A stretch of DNA of 64,000 nucleotides from Amycolatopsis sp. DSM 110486 (GCF_019468465.1 NZ_CP080519.1:9975001-10039000), one strand, 5' to 3'; positions 44,556 through 53,225 are shown, counted from the first letter of the stretch. The notes: a model not told the origin generated them from the letters alone. Program-made: numbers and translations.

Positions 44556-46025
44556 CTAGCTCTGGACGTGGGCGGTGGCCATCATGCCGACATCTTCGTG
44601 GTCGAGGATGTGGCAGTGGTAGACGCTGCGGCCGGGGTAGTCGGCGAATGCGATGCGCAGACGCACCCAGCCACGGGCGGGAACGACGACGACATCTTGT
44701 TGTCTCCCGATCGGAGCCGTGCCGGTGCTGTCGCCCACGACGTGCATGGGCCAGACGTGCAGGTGAAACGGGTGGACCATGGGGCTGGTGTTGATGACCG
44801 TCCAGTCTTCGGTGGTGCCGAGTCGAATCGTTTGATCATCCCGGGTCGGATCGTACCTGCGCCCGTCGATGGTGAAGCTCATCATCTCTCCGCCCGTGCC
44901 CATGCCACCCATACCCGCACCCATGCCGAAGGTGAGTTGACGCTGGCGCACGATCGGGCCTGCCGGCATGGGTGGGGCCGGCAGTGTGGCGGGCAGCGTC
45001 GGTGACGCCGCCTCGGGCCCGGCGACGTCCAGGGTGCCCAGGACAACCTGGCTGCTGGTGACCGAGCCGCCGCCCATGATGCTGCCCCGGTCATAAGCGT
45101 CGCTGACCAGGGAGTACTGGCCGGGTGTGGTGGGCTGGATGAGGAGATCGGCGCGGTTGCCCGGTGCCAGCACCACGAGATCCCGCGCTGTGGGGGCCGG
45201 CAAGAATCGGCCATCGAAGGCCGCCTGGGTGAGCTGGTGGCCCTGTAGTCGCAGGGCCAGTACGCGGGAGGTGCAGCCGTTGATGACCCGCCACCGTTGC
45301 ACGGCCCCGGCCGCGGCCGCGATGACGGGTTGATGCTGGCCGTTGACCAGCACCAACGTGCCCTCGCGGCCCATCATCCTGCCCATGACGCTCACCGCCG
45401 CCACCCGGCCCGCGGCGTCCAAAGTGGTGTCGGTGACCAGCAGGACCCGCTCCCGTGTGGCAAGCGCAGGACCGCCGTCGACCAGCAGCGCCCCGGCGAG
45501 ACCGGCGAAGATCTGATCAGCCACGGTGCCGTGGTGATGCGGGTGGTACCAGAACGTCCCAGGCGGGTGATCGTCCGGAACACGAATCTCGTAGTCGAAA
45601 CTGGTCCCCGATTCGATCCTCAGGAACGGGTTGTCGCTGTTGCCCTGCGGGGAGACATGCAGGCCGTGGGTGTGCAGGTTGGTCGCTTGACCCACCCGGT
45701 TGACCAGCCGGATGCGCAGCAGGTCCCCCGGCCGCACCCGCAGCGTCGGGCCCGGTGACGTGCCATTGAACCCCAACCCCGCGGTGTCACGACCAGCCAG
45801 ACGCACTCCCGGTGCTGCCGTCAGCTGCACCGGCAAAACACCGGCCCGGCTGCTCAACTCCACGGGTTCAGCCAGAGGCTGCCCGCTCGCCCCGGGTGAC
45901 AGGCCCCCGTCCCCGCCGACAGCCCCCAGCCCCATCGCCCACCCGGTAGCACCGGCCGCGACACTCGCCGCACCCAGCCCGAGCAAACCGACGGCGCGGC
46001 GACGACTGATCGGCTCCCTGCTCAC
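44556..46025 (-). CDS. Multicopper oxidase (Tat-exported, CueO-like)
   Basis: A 489-residue copper oxidase that would oxidise Cu(I) or phenolic substrates outside the membrane. A twin-arginine signal (SRRRAVGLLGLGAASVAAG) occupies residues 7-25. Copper ligands are HTHG (118-121), HPHHHG (161-166), HPFHLH and HCHILDHEDVGMM near the end, i.e. type 1 and trinuclear sites are complete. Met-rich segments (MGAGMGGMG) resemble CueO's Cu(I)-binding patches. GTG start overlaps the upstream SHOCT gene as GTGA. Confidence 0.93.
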   Translation of the reverse strand: MSREPISRRRAVGLLGLGAASVAAGATGWAMGLGAVGGDGGLSPGASGQPLAEPVELSSRAGVLPVQLTAAPGVRLAGRDTAGLGFNGTSPGPTLRVRPGDLLRIRLVNRVGQATNLHTHGLHVSPQGNSDNPFLRIESGTSFDYEIRVPDDHPPGTFWYHPHHHGTVADQIFAGLAGALLVDGGPALATRERVLLVTDTTLDAAGRVAAVSVMGRMMGREGTLVLVNGQHQPVIAAAAGAVQRWRVINGCTSRVLALRLQGHQLTQAAFDGRFLPAPTARDLVVLAPGNRADLLIQPTTPGQYSLVSDAYDRGSIMGGGSVTSSQVVLGTLDVAGPEAASPTLPATLPAPPMPAGPIVRQRQLTFGMGAGMGGMGTGGEMMSFTIDGRRYDPTRDDQTIRLGTTEDWTVINTSPMVHPFHLHVWPMHVVGDSTGTAPIGRQQDVVVVPARGWVRLRIAFADYPGRSVYHCHILDHEDVGMMATAHVQS

Positions 46026-46261
46026 TGCAGCTCGGCCTTCCGGCGTCGGTACTCCTCCTCGTCGATCTCCCCCCGGGCGTAGCGCTCGTCGAGAACACCT
46101 CGCGCCGAGTAGCCGGCACCTCCGTCAGCCCCTCCCCGTCGGGACCCGCTGAGCCTGTCCCGCGACAGCAGGACCCCCAGATAAACCAAAACCGACAGGC
46201 CGACCACGATCAACACAGGCCAAACCCACCACCAGCCCGTCATCCAGCGATAGTCATCCAT
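46022..46261 (-). CDS. Small membrane protein with SHOCT C-terminal motif
   Basis: A 79-residue protein: a single TM (WWWVWPVLIVVGLSVLVYLGVLL) followed by a linker and a SHOCT helix pair (VLDERYARGEIDEEEYRRRKAEL). SHOCT motifs are short oligomerisation or membrane-associated modules. It precedes and overlaps the multicopper oxidase, implying a copper-linked operon. ATG 46261 is preceded by GAGGGG. Confidence 0.85.
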   Translation of the reverse strand: MDDYRWMTGWWWVWPVLIVVGLSVLVYLGVLLSRDRLSGSRRGGADGGAGYSARGVLDERYARGEIDEEEYRRRKAELQ

Positions 46262-46411
46262 CCTCTGCGACCCCTCTTCGTTGATCAGGGTGCGCGCCTG
46301 CGACTGACTCTCCACACATGTCCCTGCTCCCAGTGTCCATTCTGTGTACCCGCACGGCACCCCGTGTGTTTCACCGACGAGTTCGGGGCCACCTGTCCCC
46401 CGACGACCGGG

Positions 46412-46838
46412 CGCCGAGCTCCAAGCGGGCGGCCGCAACGTCGCCATGGTCGGCGACGGAGTCAACGCCGCACCCGCCCTCGCCCAAGCCGACGTCGGCA
46501 TCGCGATCGGCGCCGGCACCGACGTCGCAATCGACACCGCCGACGTCGTCCTGATGCGATCCGACCCACTCGCCGTGCGCACCGCCCTGCGCAAGATGCG
46601 CCAGAACCTCGGCTGGGCCATCGGCTACAACACCATCGCCCTCCCCATCGCGGCCGGCGTCTTCGCCCCCGCCGTCGGTCTCGTGCTACGCCCCGAAATC
46701 GCCGCGCCGGCCATGTCCGGCTCCAGTCTCATCGTCGCCGTCAACGCACTCGCGCTGAAAGCCCTACGACTCCCCGCACGATCGCCCACGGAACCCCGGC
46801 CGACCAGCTCGGAGCGGCGCCACAGCGTCACAACATGA
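46412..46838 (+). pseudogene. C-terminal fragment of P1B-type ATPase
   Basis: Reads [20 protein letters not shown] through [19 protein letters not shown] to the ATPase C-terminus and stop, matching the end of the intact ATPase at 54021-56420. Everything N-terminal is missing. The conserved Asp of GDGVNDAP is Ala here. A 21-base deletion (the IGRGTLR codons) lies between two CTGCGC direct repeats, so the fragment is under no constraint. Confidence 0.85.
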
Positions 46839-47093
46839 ACCGCGCCAGCGCGAAGAGGACCTTGTGCCCTGCGAGGTGAGACGTTGGCCCATCGCATCCC
46901 GACAACGATCCGCGCACGCTGGAAGTCTCCTGAGAAGAGAGCTGGCGAATGACCACCAACCGAAACGCCAGCGGCAGGCGATCATCGCAGCATTTCCCCA
47001 CCGGTGGGCGCGCTGATGATGGCCCGAGCCATCGAGGACAGGCCCAAAGGTGAGCGACGTTCCCAAACCGAGAAGTGATGGGACAGAACAACG

Positions 47094-47366
47094 ATGTACT
47101 GGGACGGATACGGAATGAGCGGCTGGGGCCTCGCGCTCATGACCATCGGCAACCTGGTGTTGTGGGCGCTGGTGATCGTCGCGATCATCGCCCTGGTCCG
47201 CGTCCTCAGCCGCAGGTCCGGCCCCGGTGACGGTGACGGTGAACGGTCGACCCCGGAACAGGTGCTGGCCGAGCGGTTCGCGCGCGGCGAGATCGACGAG
47301 CAGACCTATCGGCGCGACCTCGAGACGCTGCGTCAGCTCCGCCACTCCACGTCCGGCGGCTCCTGA
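47094..47366 (+). CDS. Small membrane protein with SHOCT motif (copy 1)
   Basis: A 90-residue protein: an aromatic/Gly-rich start (MYWDGYGMSGWG), one TM (LALMTIGNLVLWALVIVAIIALV) and a C-terminal SHOCT helix (VLAERFARGEIDEQTYRRDLETL). Paralogue of 56686-56955 in the second copy of the duplication. Both copies remain open and similar in sequence, suggesting retained function at the membrane near metal/sulfur genes. Confidence 0.8.
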   Translation: MYWDGYGMSGWGLALMTIGNLVLWALVIVAIIALVRVLSRRSGPGDGDGERSTPEQVLAERFARGEIDEQTYRRDLETLRQLRHSTSGGS

Positions 47367-47469
47367 TCTCGTCGGCACCGGCGGCGATTGCGCTGTCCGG
47401 TCGGGCGGGCACCCTGCGCAAGACGCGGCAGAACCTCCGCTGGGCCGTCATCTTTCGACAGTTGACATC

Positions 47470-48264
47470 TCACCCGCCGCGCAGTGCGGCGGGGGTGAAC
47501 ACGGCCGCTGCCACCACTCCGACGGCCACCGCCAGGACCAGGTAGGCAAACATGCGCCGCACCGTTCGTCCCGGAAGCCGGTTGCCGAAGCGCCCGGCTG
47601 CCACGGACGCCAGCAGGGCGACTGTGGCGAACACCGAGGCGACGCGGTAGTCGAGGTCGGGCAGGGTGGTCGCGTGGGCGGCCAGCCCGCTCAGCGAAGT
47701 GAGCACGATGACGACCAGCGAGGTCGCGACGGCCTCCGGCGCGGTGAGCCCCAGCAGCATCGTCAGTGCGGGGATGATGACGAACCCGCCGCCGACTCCG
47801 AACAGGCCGGTGAGCAGCCCGACGACCGCGCCGACGGTCAAAGCCTTGGGCACACAGCTGCGCCAGTTCACCCCGCCGCCACTGGTCCGGCAGGCGCCGT
47901 CCGGCGCCGGGGCTGCGGTGAGCATCCGCACCCCAACCATCGTCATCAGACCAGCGAAGGCGACCAGCAGCCATCGGTCCGGAATCAACTTCCCCAGCGC
48001 CGTGCCGGCGAACGCGCCGGGGACGCTCGCCACGGCGAAGACGAGCGCGACGGGCCAGCGGATCACCTTCGACCGCCAGCGGGACACCAGGCCACCCGCC
48101 GCGGACACGGCCACGACCACCAGCGACGTCGGGATCGCCGAGCTGAGCGGCAACCCGACCCCGTAGACCAAGGCCGGGATCGCCAGGATGGAGCCGCCCG
48201 CGCCGAGCACGCCCAGGGCCGCGCCGACAACCAGGCCGAACACCGCGGTCAGCAGCACCGTCAT
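47470..48264 (-). CDS. TauE/SafE-family sulfite/sulfur exporter (TSUP)
   Basis: A 264-residue permease with two homologous 4-TM halves; each half begins with a GLVVGAALGVLGAGGS or GLLTGLFGVGGGF motif, typical of TauE/SafE (TSUP) carriers. It begins 10 bases after the MBL-rhodanese stop, so the two are one operon under the operator at 49648-49663. In staphylococcal cst loci a TauE protein accompanies CstR, CstA and CstB, so sulfite/thiosulfate movement is the likely role. The 3' end lies in the segmental duplication. Confidence 0.9.
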   Translation of the reverse strand: MTVLLTAVFGLVVGAALGVLGAGGSILAIPALVYGVGLPLSSAIPTSLVVVAVSAAGGLVSRWRSKVIRWPVALVFAVASVPGAFAGTALGKLIPDRWLLVAFAGLMTMVGVRMLTAAPAPDGACRTSGGGVNWRSCVPKALTVGAVVGLLTGLFGVGGGFVIIPALTMLLGLTAPEAVATSLVVIVLTSLSGLAAHATTLPDLDYRVASVFATVALLASVAAGRFGNRLPGRTVRRMFAYLVLAVAVGVVAAAVFTPAALRGG

Positions 48265-48274
48265 GGAGTCCGCC

Positions 48275-49633
48275 TCAGCCGGCCGCCATGCGCAGCCCGG
48301 CCGATGCCGCCCGGTCGAACCCGTCGTCCACCGCGACAACCAGGTGTCCGGCCGCGGCGAGGACCGAGGCCGCGATCGACGCGCGATAGCCGGCCTGGCA
48401 GTGCACCCACACTTCTCCGGCCGGCACTTCGCCGAGGTGGTCCAGCAGGTCGTGCAGCGGGATGTGCAGGGCGCCGTCGATGTGGTCCTGCGCCCATTCC
48501 AGGTCGCGCCGGACATCGAGGACCGTCACCGGCCGGTGGTGGCGCACCAAGGCCAGCTCGCCGAATTCCGCCCGGGGGAACGACCCCAGCGGCGCGTCAC
48601 CCGACCACATTTCCGGGGTGCCGGAAGCTGCCGCCTCGATGCGGTCGATGCCGATCCGGGCCAGCTCGCGCTGCGCGTCGCCGATCTGGTCCGCCGTGTC
48701 GCCGAGCAGGCTCAGCGCGGTGCCCCAGGGAATGAGCCAGCCCAAGTAGGTCGCGAAACTGCCGTCGGCGCCGAAGTTCAGGGTGCCCACCACGTGCCCT
48801 GCGGCGAACGCGGTCCGCGACCGCAGATCCACTACCCACTCCCCCGCCTCGATGCGCGAACGGAGTTCCACCGGATCCGCAGTCGCCGGATCGGTCAGGT
48901 CGGGCGCAGCGGGGCCGGCCAAGTTCGCCGGAGCCATGTGCGCGTAATACGCCGGATAGGCGTCCAGCCCCGCCAGTAGTTCGTCGACATAGGCTCGCTC
49001 GTCCTGGGTGAGCACCGGGTTGACTTGCTTCTCCCGGCCGATCGTCGACCGATCGGCTTCGGACTGCGAGGCGGAGCAGAAGCTGCCGAAGCCGTGCGTG
49101 GGATAAATCTCGACCTCGTCCGGCAGCACCTCGGCCAGCCGGTGCGCCGACGCGTACTGCCGCTTCACCAGCTCACCGGTGTGAGCCGGGCCCAGCAGGT
49201 CGGGGCGGCCCGTGGAGCCGTAGAGCAGCGAACCGCCGGTGAACACCGCCGGGCTCCGGCCCGGCGCCTCCAGCACGTACGAGAGGTGGGTGAAGGTGTG
49301 TCCCGGGGTGGCCATAGCCCGCACGCGCATGCCTGCTCCGACGTCGATCACGTCGCCGTCCTCGACGGGCGTGCGCTCGAACGAGACTGGGTCCGCGCCG
49401 TTGACGTGGTAGGCCGCGCCGGCGGCGCGGGCGAGGGCGAGCCCGCCGGTCACGTAGTCGTTGTGGATGTGGGTCTCGAACACGTCCGTGATCCGCAACC
49501 CACGCGCTCCGGCCAGGTCCAGGACCCGGTCGATGTCGCGCTGCGGGTCGACCACGAACGCCGTGGTGCCGTCGCTGACGAGGTAGCTGCGGTCACCGAG
49601 GCTCGGTGTGTCGATGGCGATGATCTCGATCAT
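48275..49633 (-). CDS. MBL-fold hydrolase with rhodanese domains (CstB/persulfide dioxygenase-like)
   Basis: A 452-residue protein: an ETHE1/CstB-like metallo-beta-lactamase domain (THIHNDYVTGG, TPGHTFTHLSY, YPTHGFGSFC) followed by a degenerate rhodanese domain without Cys (about 255-345) and a C-terminal rhodanese with active loop VHCQAGYR (LDVRRDLEWAQDHIDGALHIP). It would oxidise low-molecular-weight persulfides and release sulfite or thiosulfate. A CsoR-type palindrome sits 15-30 bases upstream of its ATG. Paralogue of 38461-39834. Confidence 0.92.
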   Translation of the reverse strand: MIEIIAIDTPSLGDRSYLVSDGTTAFVVDPQRDIDRVLDLAGARGLRITDVFETHIHNDYVTGGLALARAAGAAYHVNGADPVSFERTPVEDGDVIDVGAGMRVRAMATPGHTFTHLSYVLEAPGRSPAVFTGGSLLYGSTGRPDLLGPAHTGELVKRQYASAHRLAEVLPDEVEIYPTHGFGSFCSASQSEADRSTIGREKQVNPVLTQDERAYVDELLAGLDAYPAYYAHMAPANLAGPAAPDLTDPATADPVELRSRIEAGEWVVDLRSRTAFAAGHVVGTLNFGADGSFATYLGWLIPWGTALSLLGDTADQIGDAQRELARIGIDRIEAAASGTPEMWSGDAPLGSFPRAEFGELALVRHHRPVTVLDVRRDLEWAQDHIDGALHIPLHDLLDHLGEVPAGEVWVHCQAGYRASIAASVLAAAGHLVVAVDDGFDRAASAGLRMAAG

Positions 49634-49647
49634 AGGGTCTTCTCCTT

Positions 49648-49663
49648 ATACCCCAGGGGGTAT
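49648..49663. promoter_or_regulatory. CsoR/CstR-type operator ATACCCC-AG-GGGGTAT
   Basis: Perfect seven-base arms around a 2-base centre, directly upstream of the MBL-rhodanese/TSUP operon. The G-tract pseudopalindrome with TA flanks is the hallmark of CsoR-family operators. Confidence 0.85.
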
Positions 49664-49701
49664 CTGAATCCAGGATAGCTCATTCGCCGCCACTTCTCCA
49701 G

Positions 49702-49717
49702 ATACTCCCGGGGGCAT
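49702..49717. promoter_or_regulatory. Degenerate CsoR-type site ATACTCCCGGGGGCAT
   Basis: Resembles the flanking sites at 49648 and 49813 but with imperfect arms; may be a weak or decayed operator. Confidence 0.5.
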
Positions 49718-49812
49718 AGTCGGACACGTGACGACTTCTTCTCACAACCGCAGCGTCACAGCATTCCCGGGCGAACTTCCAGAGGCTTTGGTCCATCGAT
49801 CGCCCTTTCCTA

Positions 49813-49828
49813 GTACCCCGGGGGGTAT
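49813..49828. promoter_or_regulatory. CsoR/CstR-type operator GTACCCC-GG-GGGGTAT
   Basis: Six-base inner arms TACCCC/GGGGTA; lies 46 bases before the 53-residue Cys-rich gene at 49874 and so probably controls the plus-strand transcript. Confidence 0.8.
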
Positions 49829-49873
49829 AGTGATCTGCGGGGCACGGTCTCGAGACCCACGGAGGAACACCGG

Positions 49874-50035
49874 ATGTGCCAGAGGATCGCCTGTTCGAAA
49901 TGCGGGAAGCCGTCCTACCGCGGCTGTGGCAACCACGTCGAGCAGGTGCTGGGCGACGTACCCGTCTCCGAGCGCTGCTCCTGCGCAGCCGAGCAGGTGG
50001 GGCGGAAACCGTGGCGGCTGTTCGGCCGCCACTGA
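49874..50035 (+). CDS. Small Cys-rich protein, 53 aa
   Basis: ATG follows GGAGG with an eight-base spacer. The protein MCQRIACSKCGKPSYRGCG... has seven Cys in C-x4-C-x2-C, C and C-x-C arrangements, then EQVGRKPWRLFGRH. A zinc-ribbon-like or metal/sulfur-binding role is suggested by the Cys pattern; small actinobacterial proteins with a similar start (MCQRI-x-C-x-x-CGKPS) are familiar to me but have no assigned function. Downstream of a CsoR-type operator and divergent from the MBL-rhodanese operon, so likely persulfide- or metal-induced. Confidence 0.75.
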   Translation: MCQRIACSKCGKPSYRGCGNHVEQVLGDVPVSERCSCAAEQVGRKPWRLFGRH

Positions 50036-50079
50036 GCACCTCGGTGGGGATCGCCGCGGATCGGCAGCTTCTCCGCGAC

Positions 50080-51065
50080 GTCCAAAGTCACCGGCATTCT
50101 CACCGACGCCGACCGGGATCGCAGCACTGCTGCACCAGCACGGCGCACTGTCCTTATGGGACTATGCGGCTGTCCGCACGTCTCCTACGGCCGATCCGGG
50201 CGGCCGAAAGCGCGCCCGGCCGCGGGCACTGCAACGACGCGCCCATCCTGTCCCCGCACAGGTTTGTCGGCGGCGCGCAGACCCCCGGGGCCCTCGTTGT
50301 GCGGCGCGACGTCTACACCCACCGTGTCCCGACCGATCCGGGCGGCGGCAGCGTGACCTTCGTCGGCCCGCACGGACACTGCTACCTCGACGATCCGGTC
50401 GCCCGCGAGGAAGACGACACTCCTGCGACCGTGGAGTCGATCCACGCGGGCATCGTCTTCGTCCACAAGGACTCCGTCGACGCAGTCCCATCCAGGCCCA
50501 GCAAGAACGACTGTGGCGGCAGCCGTGCACGCCGGTCGCGCGTCCGCGAATCCAGATGCTCGGCGACCATCGGTTGGCACGGCCACCGTGTCGTTGCGGA
50601 TCCGGCCCGGTCAGCTCTTGCTGCACCACAACTTCGCGGTCGCCGCCTTAACGACCTGTTCGGTTTCCAGGCCCTCGGTGGCTGCTCTGCGCCGGCCCCT
50701 ACGGAAACCGGCCGCTCACCATCGACCCCGCCAGGTCACTTCTCGACGACGAACCCGCCCGCGGCTACGACGGGTTCAAGCCGGGCTACGCGCGGCTGAC
50801 CTTCAATTGCCACTTCATCCTGATACCCTCCGCGACCGCCTGGTCGACGCCGTCACTCTGCTCGACGAGCACGGCCGCTGGCGGCACGCCCGCCCGGACG
50901 AGTTCACGCCGCAGGTTACAGACCTGCGGCGAGGTCAACGCACACACTGGAGGAGTCCACCCGCCGACTCGGCGAGGACGTCCTCGCCGAGCACCTCGAA
51001 CAGCCCGAGCGGGCTGCCCGACGATTTCAAGGCCATGCGGTGCTTCCTGCTCCCGCCCGGCCGCC
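50080..51065 (+). pseudogene. Decayed class V aminotransferase / cysteine desulfurase-like gene
   Basis: Stretches in several frames read in order as one PLP-enzyme: TGIAALLHQHGALSLWDYAA, then LSPHRFVGGAQTPGALVVRRD, VPTDPGGGSVTFVGPHGHCYLDDPVAREE and TPATVESIHAG, then LRIRPGQLLLHHNF, LNDLFGFQALGGCS, RDRLVDAVTLLDEHG and LPDDFKAMRCFLLPPG. The expected PLP-Lys of SPHKF is Arg. At least three frameshifts and no N-terminal part. It presumably belonged to the same sulfur operon, between the Cys-rich gene and the CsoR-family gene. Confidence 0.75.
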
Positions 51066-51072
51066 TACGCCC

Positions 51073-51336
51073 TTACGCCAGGGTCAGGAACAACTTTTCC
51101 AGCTGCTCACGATCGGCGGCACCCTGCTCCGAATCATCAGACAGGCACTGCTCCAGCCCGCTGGCGATCAGCCGGAACCCGGCCCGGTCCAGCGCCCGGG
51201 AGACCGCGGCGAGCTGGATGATGACGTCCCGGCAGTCCCGGCCGTCCTCCATCATCTGGATCACGCCCCCAACCTGCCCCTGTGCCCGCCGCAGCCGCTT
51301 GCGCACGTCCGCGACCACGTCTCCGTTCAGCTCCAC
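51073..51336 (-). CDS. CsoR-family repressor, CstR-like (persulfide sensor type)
   Basis: An 87-residue all-helical repressor: RRAQGQVGGVIQMMEDGRDCRDVIIQLAAVSRALDRAGF is the DUF156/CsoR core. With GTG 51336 as start (GGAGG five bases upstream), the metal-site positions are Cys35, Gly60 and Cys64. Copper CsoR needs Cys-His-Cys; loss of the His with the two Cys kept 29 apart is the CstR pattern (C31/C60), a persulfide/sulfite sensor. Its own promoter carries a perfect G-tract palindrome at 51350-51367, and similar sites flank the MBL-rhodanese/TSUP operon. I therefore call it the sulfur regulator of this island; copper sensing is the alternative. Confidence 0.85.
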   Translation of the reverse strand: MELNGDVVADVRKRLRRAQGQVGGVIQMMEDGRDCRDVIIQLAAVSRALDRAGFRLIASGLEQCLSDDSEQGAADREQLEKLFLTLA

Positions 51337-51349
51337 ACCAACCTCCTCT

Positions 51350-51367
51350 GGTACCCCCCAGGGTACC
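51350..51367. promoter_or_regulatory. CsoR/CstR operator GGTACCC-CCCA-GGGTACC
   Basis: Perfect seven-base arms 14-31 bases upstream of the repressor start codon: autoregulatory operator. Confidence 0.85.
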
Positions 51368-51569
51368 TGCTCACGACCGTGATCGCGGGCAGTGCGCCCG
51401 ACTGCGAGAACACGACGTCCCCTCACGAACCGCCATCAGCGTCGGGATCGTCGAATGCCGGACATCTGTGCCAGCTCGACCTGCGCTTCAGTGTCGACCA
51501 TCCCGAACAGGATGCCGCGGGGACCTGCCGCCGCCGGCTCGAAGACAGCGGCGAACATCCGAAACGGTC

Positions 51570-52234
51570 CGCACCATTAAAGGCGCGACGTTGCCGCACC
51601 AACCCAAGCTGCTTCCGGAGTGTCTCCGCAGAGATCGGCCGCCGGAAGCGTCGCCAGTGGTCGCCGTCCGCGCGGCGAGCCCGTTCCACGAGGCGCTCGT
51701 CCAGAGCAGTGCGATCGTTCACCGACGACGTGGTCGCAGTATCCAGCAGCGGCCGTGAGGTACATCATGTCGAGGAGATCGTTGTTCGCACAGTGCCAGT
51801 TACCAGCTTTTCGTGGAGGACTTGACGGAACAGGCCGAGCGTAGGATGTGCGACACGTCCTCCTCGCTGCGGTTGAGGCAGCAGTCGGACATCTGATCGG
51901 GCGTGACGCCTGGCGTGGAAGGCGGCCTGCGCGAGTTCGCCACCGATGTCCGCCATGAACTTCGCGTGTGTCCGGCGGCGCTTGAGTTCCCTCCCGCTCG
52001 GGTTGTCCCGAAGGAAATCGGTGAATCGCTGCATGCCGACCGTCCACCCGTCGACCGGTTCCATGGGCACGTGGTCACCATCGAGCACCGTGTCGGCGAT
52101 CCCACTAAGACCCGTGAGGGCGTGCACGACCCTTGCAGGTCTGGCGGCACGCCCGCCGATCTTTCCTGCAGGCTGGTCTCCCTGCCAGCGTGGACGGTGT
52201 TGGGCTCAAGCGTGACAGCCTCCGGAGGAAGCAA
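51570..52234 (-). pseudogene. Decayed hypothetical protein gene
   Basis: Pieces in three minus-strand frames align head to tail: DGWTVGMQRFTDFLRDNPSG with RRRTHAKFMADIGGELAQAAFHA, then NNDLLDMMYLTAAAGYCDHVVGER, then ALDERLVERARRADGDHWRRF. They have normal protein character but frameshifts break the reading. Family unknown to me. Confidence 0.45.
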
Positions 52235-52279
52235 GCAGTGACTCCGGTACCGGACTGTCAGCCCCTGCGCAATTCGAAG

Positions 52280-52769
52280 AGCGGTGATCCGCGAGAGCCT
52301 CTCCTGCTCACCGACGCCTCGTAGATCTCACCGAAATGCGCGGAGATTTCCCCTGTGGTCGTCCCTTTCGCATAGAACAACAGCACGACCTCGTCCACAT
52401 CCGTAAGCCGGCGCTGCCGTTTTTTCACTCACGATCTGGGGCTCGAACGTGCTTTCCCGATCCCGCCATACCTCAATCCACGCCTCGCCGGCAGCGTCCG
52501 GGATCACGGTCTTCGGCCGAGTGCCGTTGCGCACGTTGGCCGGGGCCGCGCGCGTCGGCCTGGTTTTTCTCGTGACCGAGGTGCTCGGTCATTTCCTCGT
52601 TCAACGCCGTTTCCGGGACGTTCTTGGTGAACAGCTTCAGCAGACCGTCCGGGCCGGTCAACGCCAGCCCCCGCGCCTTGGCCTCGGCTACCATCGCCGC
52701 CGCAGCCACTCTACGAGGTCGAAGTCGTCCGGTACGAAGGGGTGCGCCGAGCATGACCATCGCACTCAT
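52280..52769 (-). pseudogene. IS256-family transposase fragment
   Basis: N-terminal third of a mutator/IS256-type transposase in two frames: GLALTGPDGLLKLFTKNVPETALNEEMTEHLGHEKNQA (from about 52690), then RNGTRPKTVIPDAAGEAWIEV and DRESTFEPQIVSEK, then a YEASVS remnant. The catalytic DDE part is absent. Evidence of past IS insertion in the island. Confidence 0.75.
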
Positions 52770-53225
52770 CTGGCCAAGGTCAGGTCGGATTTTCGCCTCC
52801 GAATCAACTCGGTTGTGACGCTCGAGGCAGCTTCGTCGTCCTCTCGAGGAGCTGATCAGTACGTGCCAGTCAGGTCGCCCAGTGACCAGGTCCGATCAAC
52901 TCGCTGTCGCGATGTGCCGGAATCAGGCGCGTCACACCCGCCACTGAAAGCTGGTGGGAGACAATCCCATCATCCGGAGCTCGCAGGACGATCACGTCTT
53001 GGTGGGTCCAAGTCGGCGGTGGACGCCTCGATGCCGACCCGCGAGGCCGTGCCGGTCGCGATACAGGCCGCGACCCGGTCGTGGGGCCAGGCGTTCTCGT
53101 CGATGTTCGTGGTCAGCAACAGCCTGCCGCTGCGACGTTTCGCAGCACCGTTGCGGCTGTGATCCCCGTCTGTCACTTGTGGGCGGTACCCGTCACCAGC
53201 GTCGGCGCTCACTGGCGTTTGCCAG
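52770..53225. other. Unassigned decayed DNA
   Basis: No recognisable gene. A minus-strand segment LLLTTNIDENAWPHDRVAACIATG (about 53060-53130) looks protein-like but has no identifiable family or start. Confidence 0.3.

Larger units (their letters stand above)
46412..47579 (+). repeat. Segmental duplication, copy 1
   Basis: About 1.17 kb that matches 55972-57163 in order and orientation. It holds the 3' end of a P-type ATPase gene, a SHOCT gene and the 3' end of the TSUP gene. In this copy the ATPase is 5'-truncated while the TSUP gene (47470-48264) is intact. Divergence is visible throughout, so the event is not recent. Confidence 0.85.

Noticed and set aside
46158..46170. A GAGCCTGTCCC sequence resembling the start of the 58-bp repeat
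   Set aside because: The match does not extend into the conserved GTCACCCGGGACGTAG core and lies in a coding region; likely chance.
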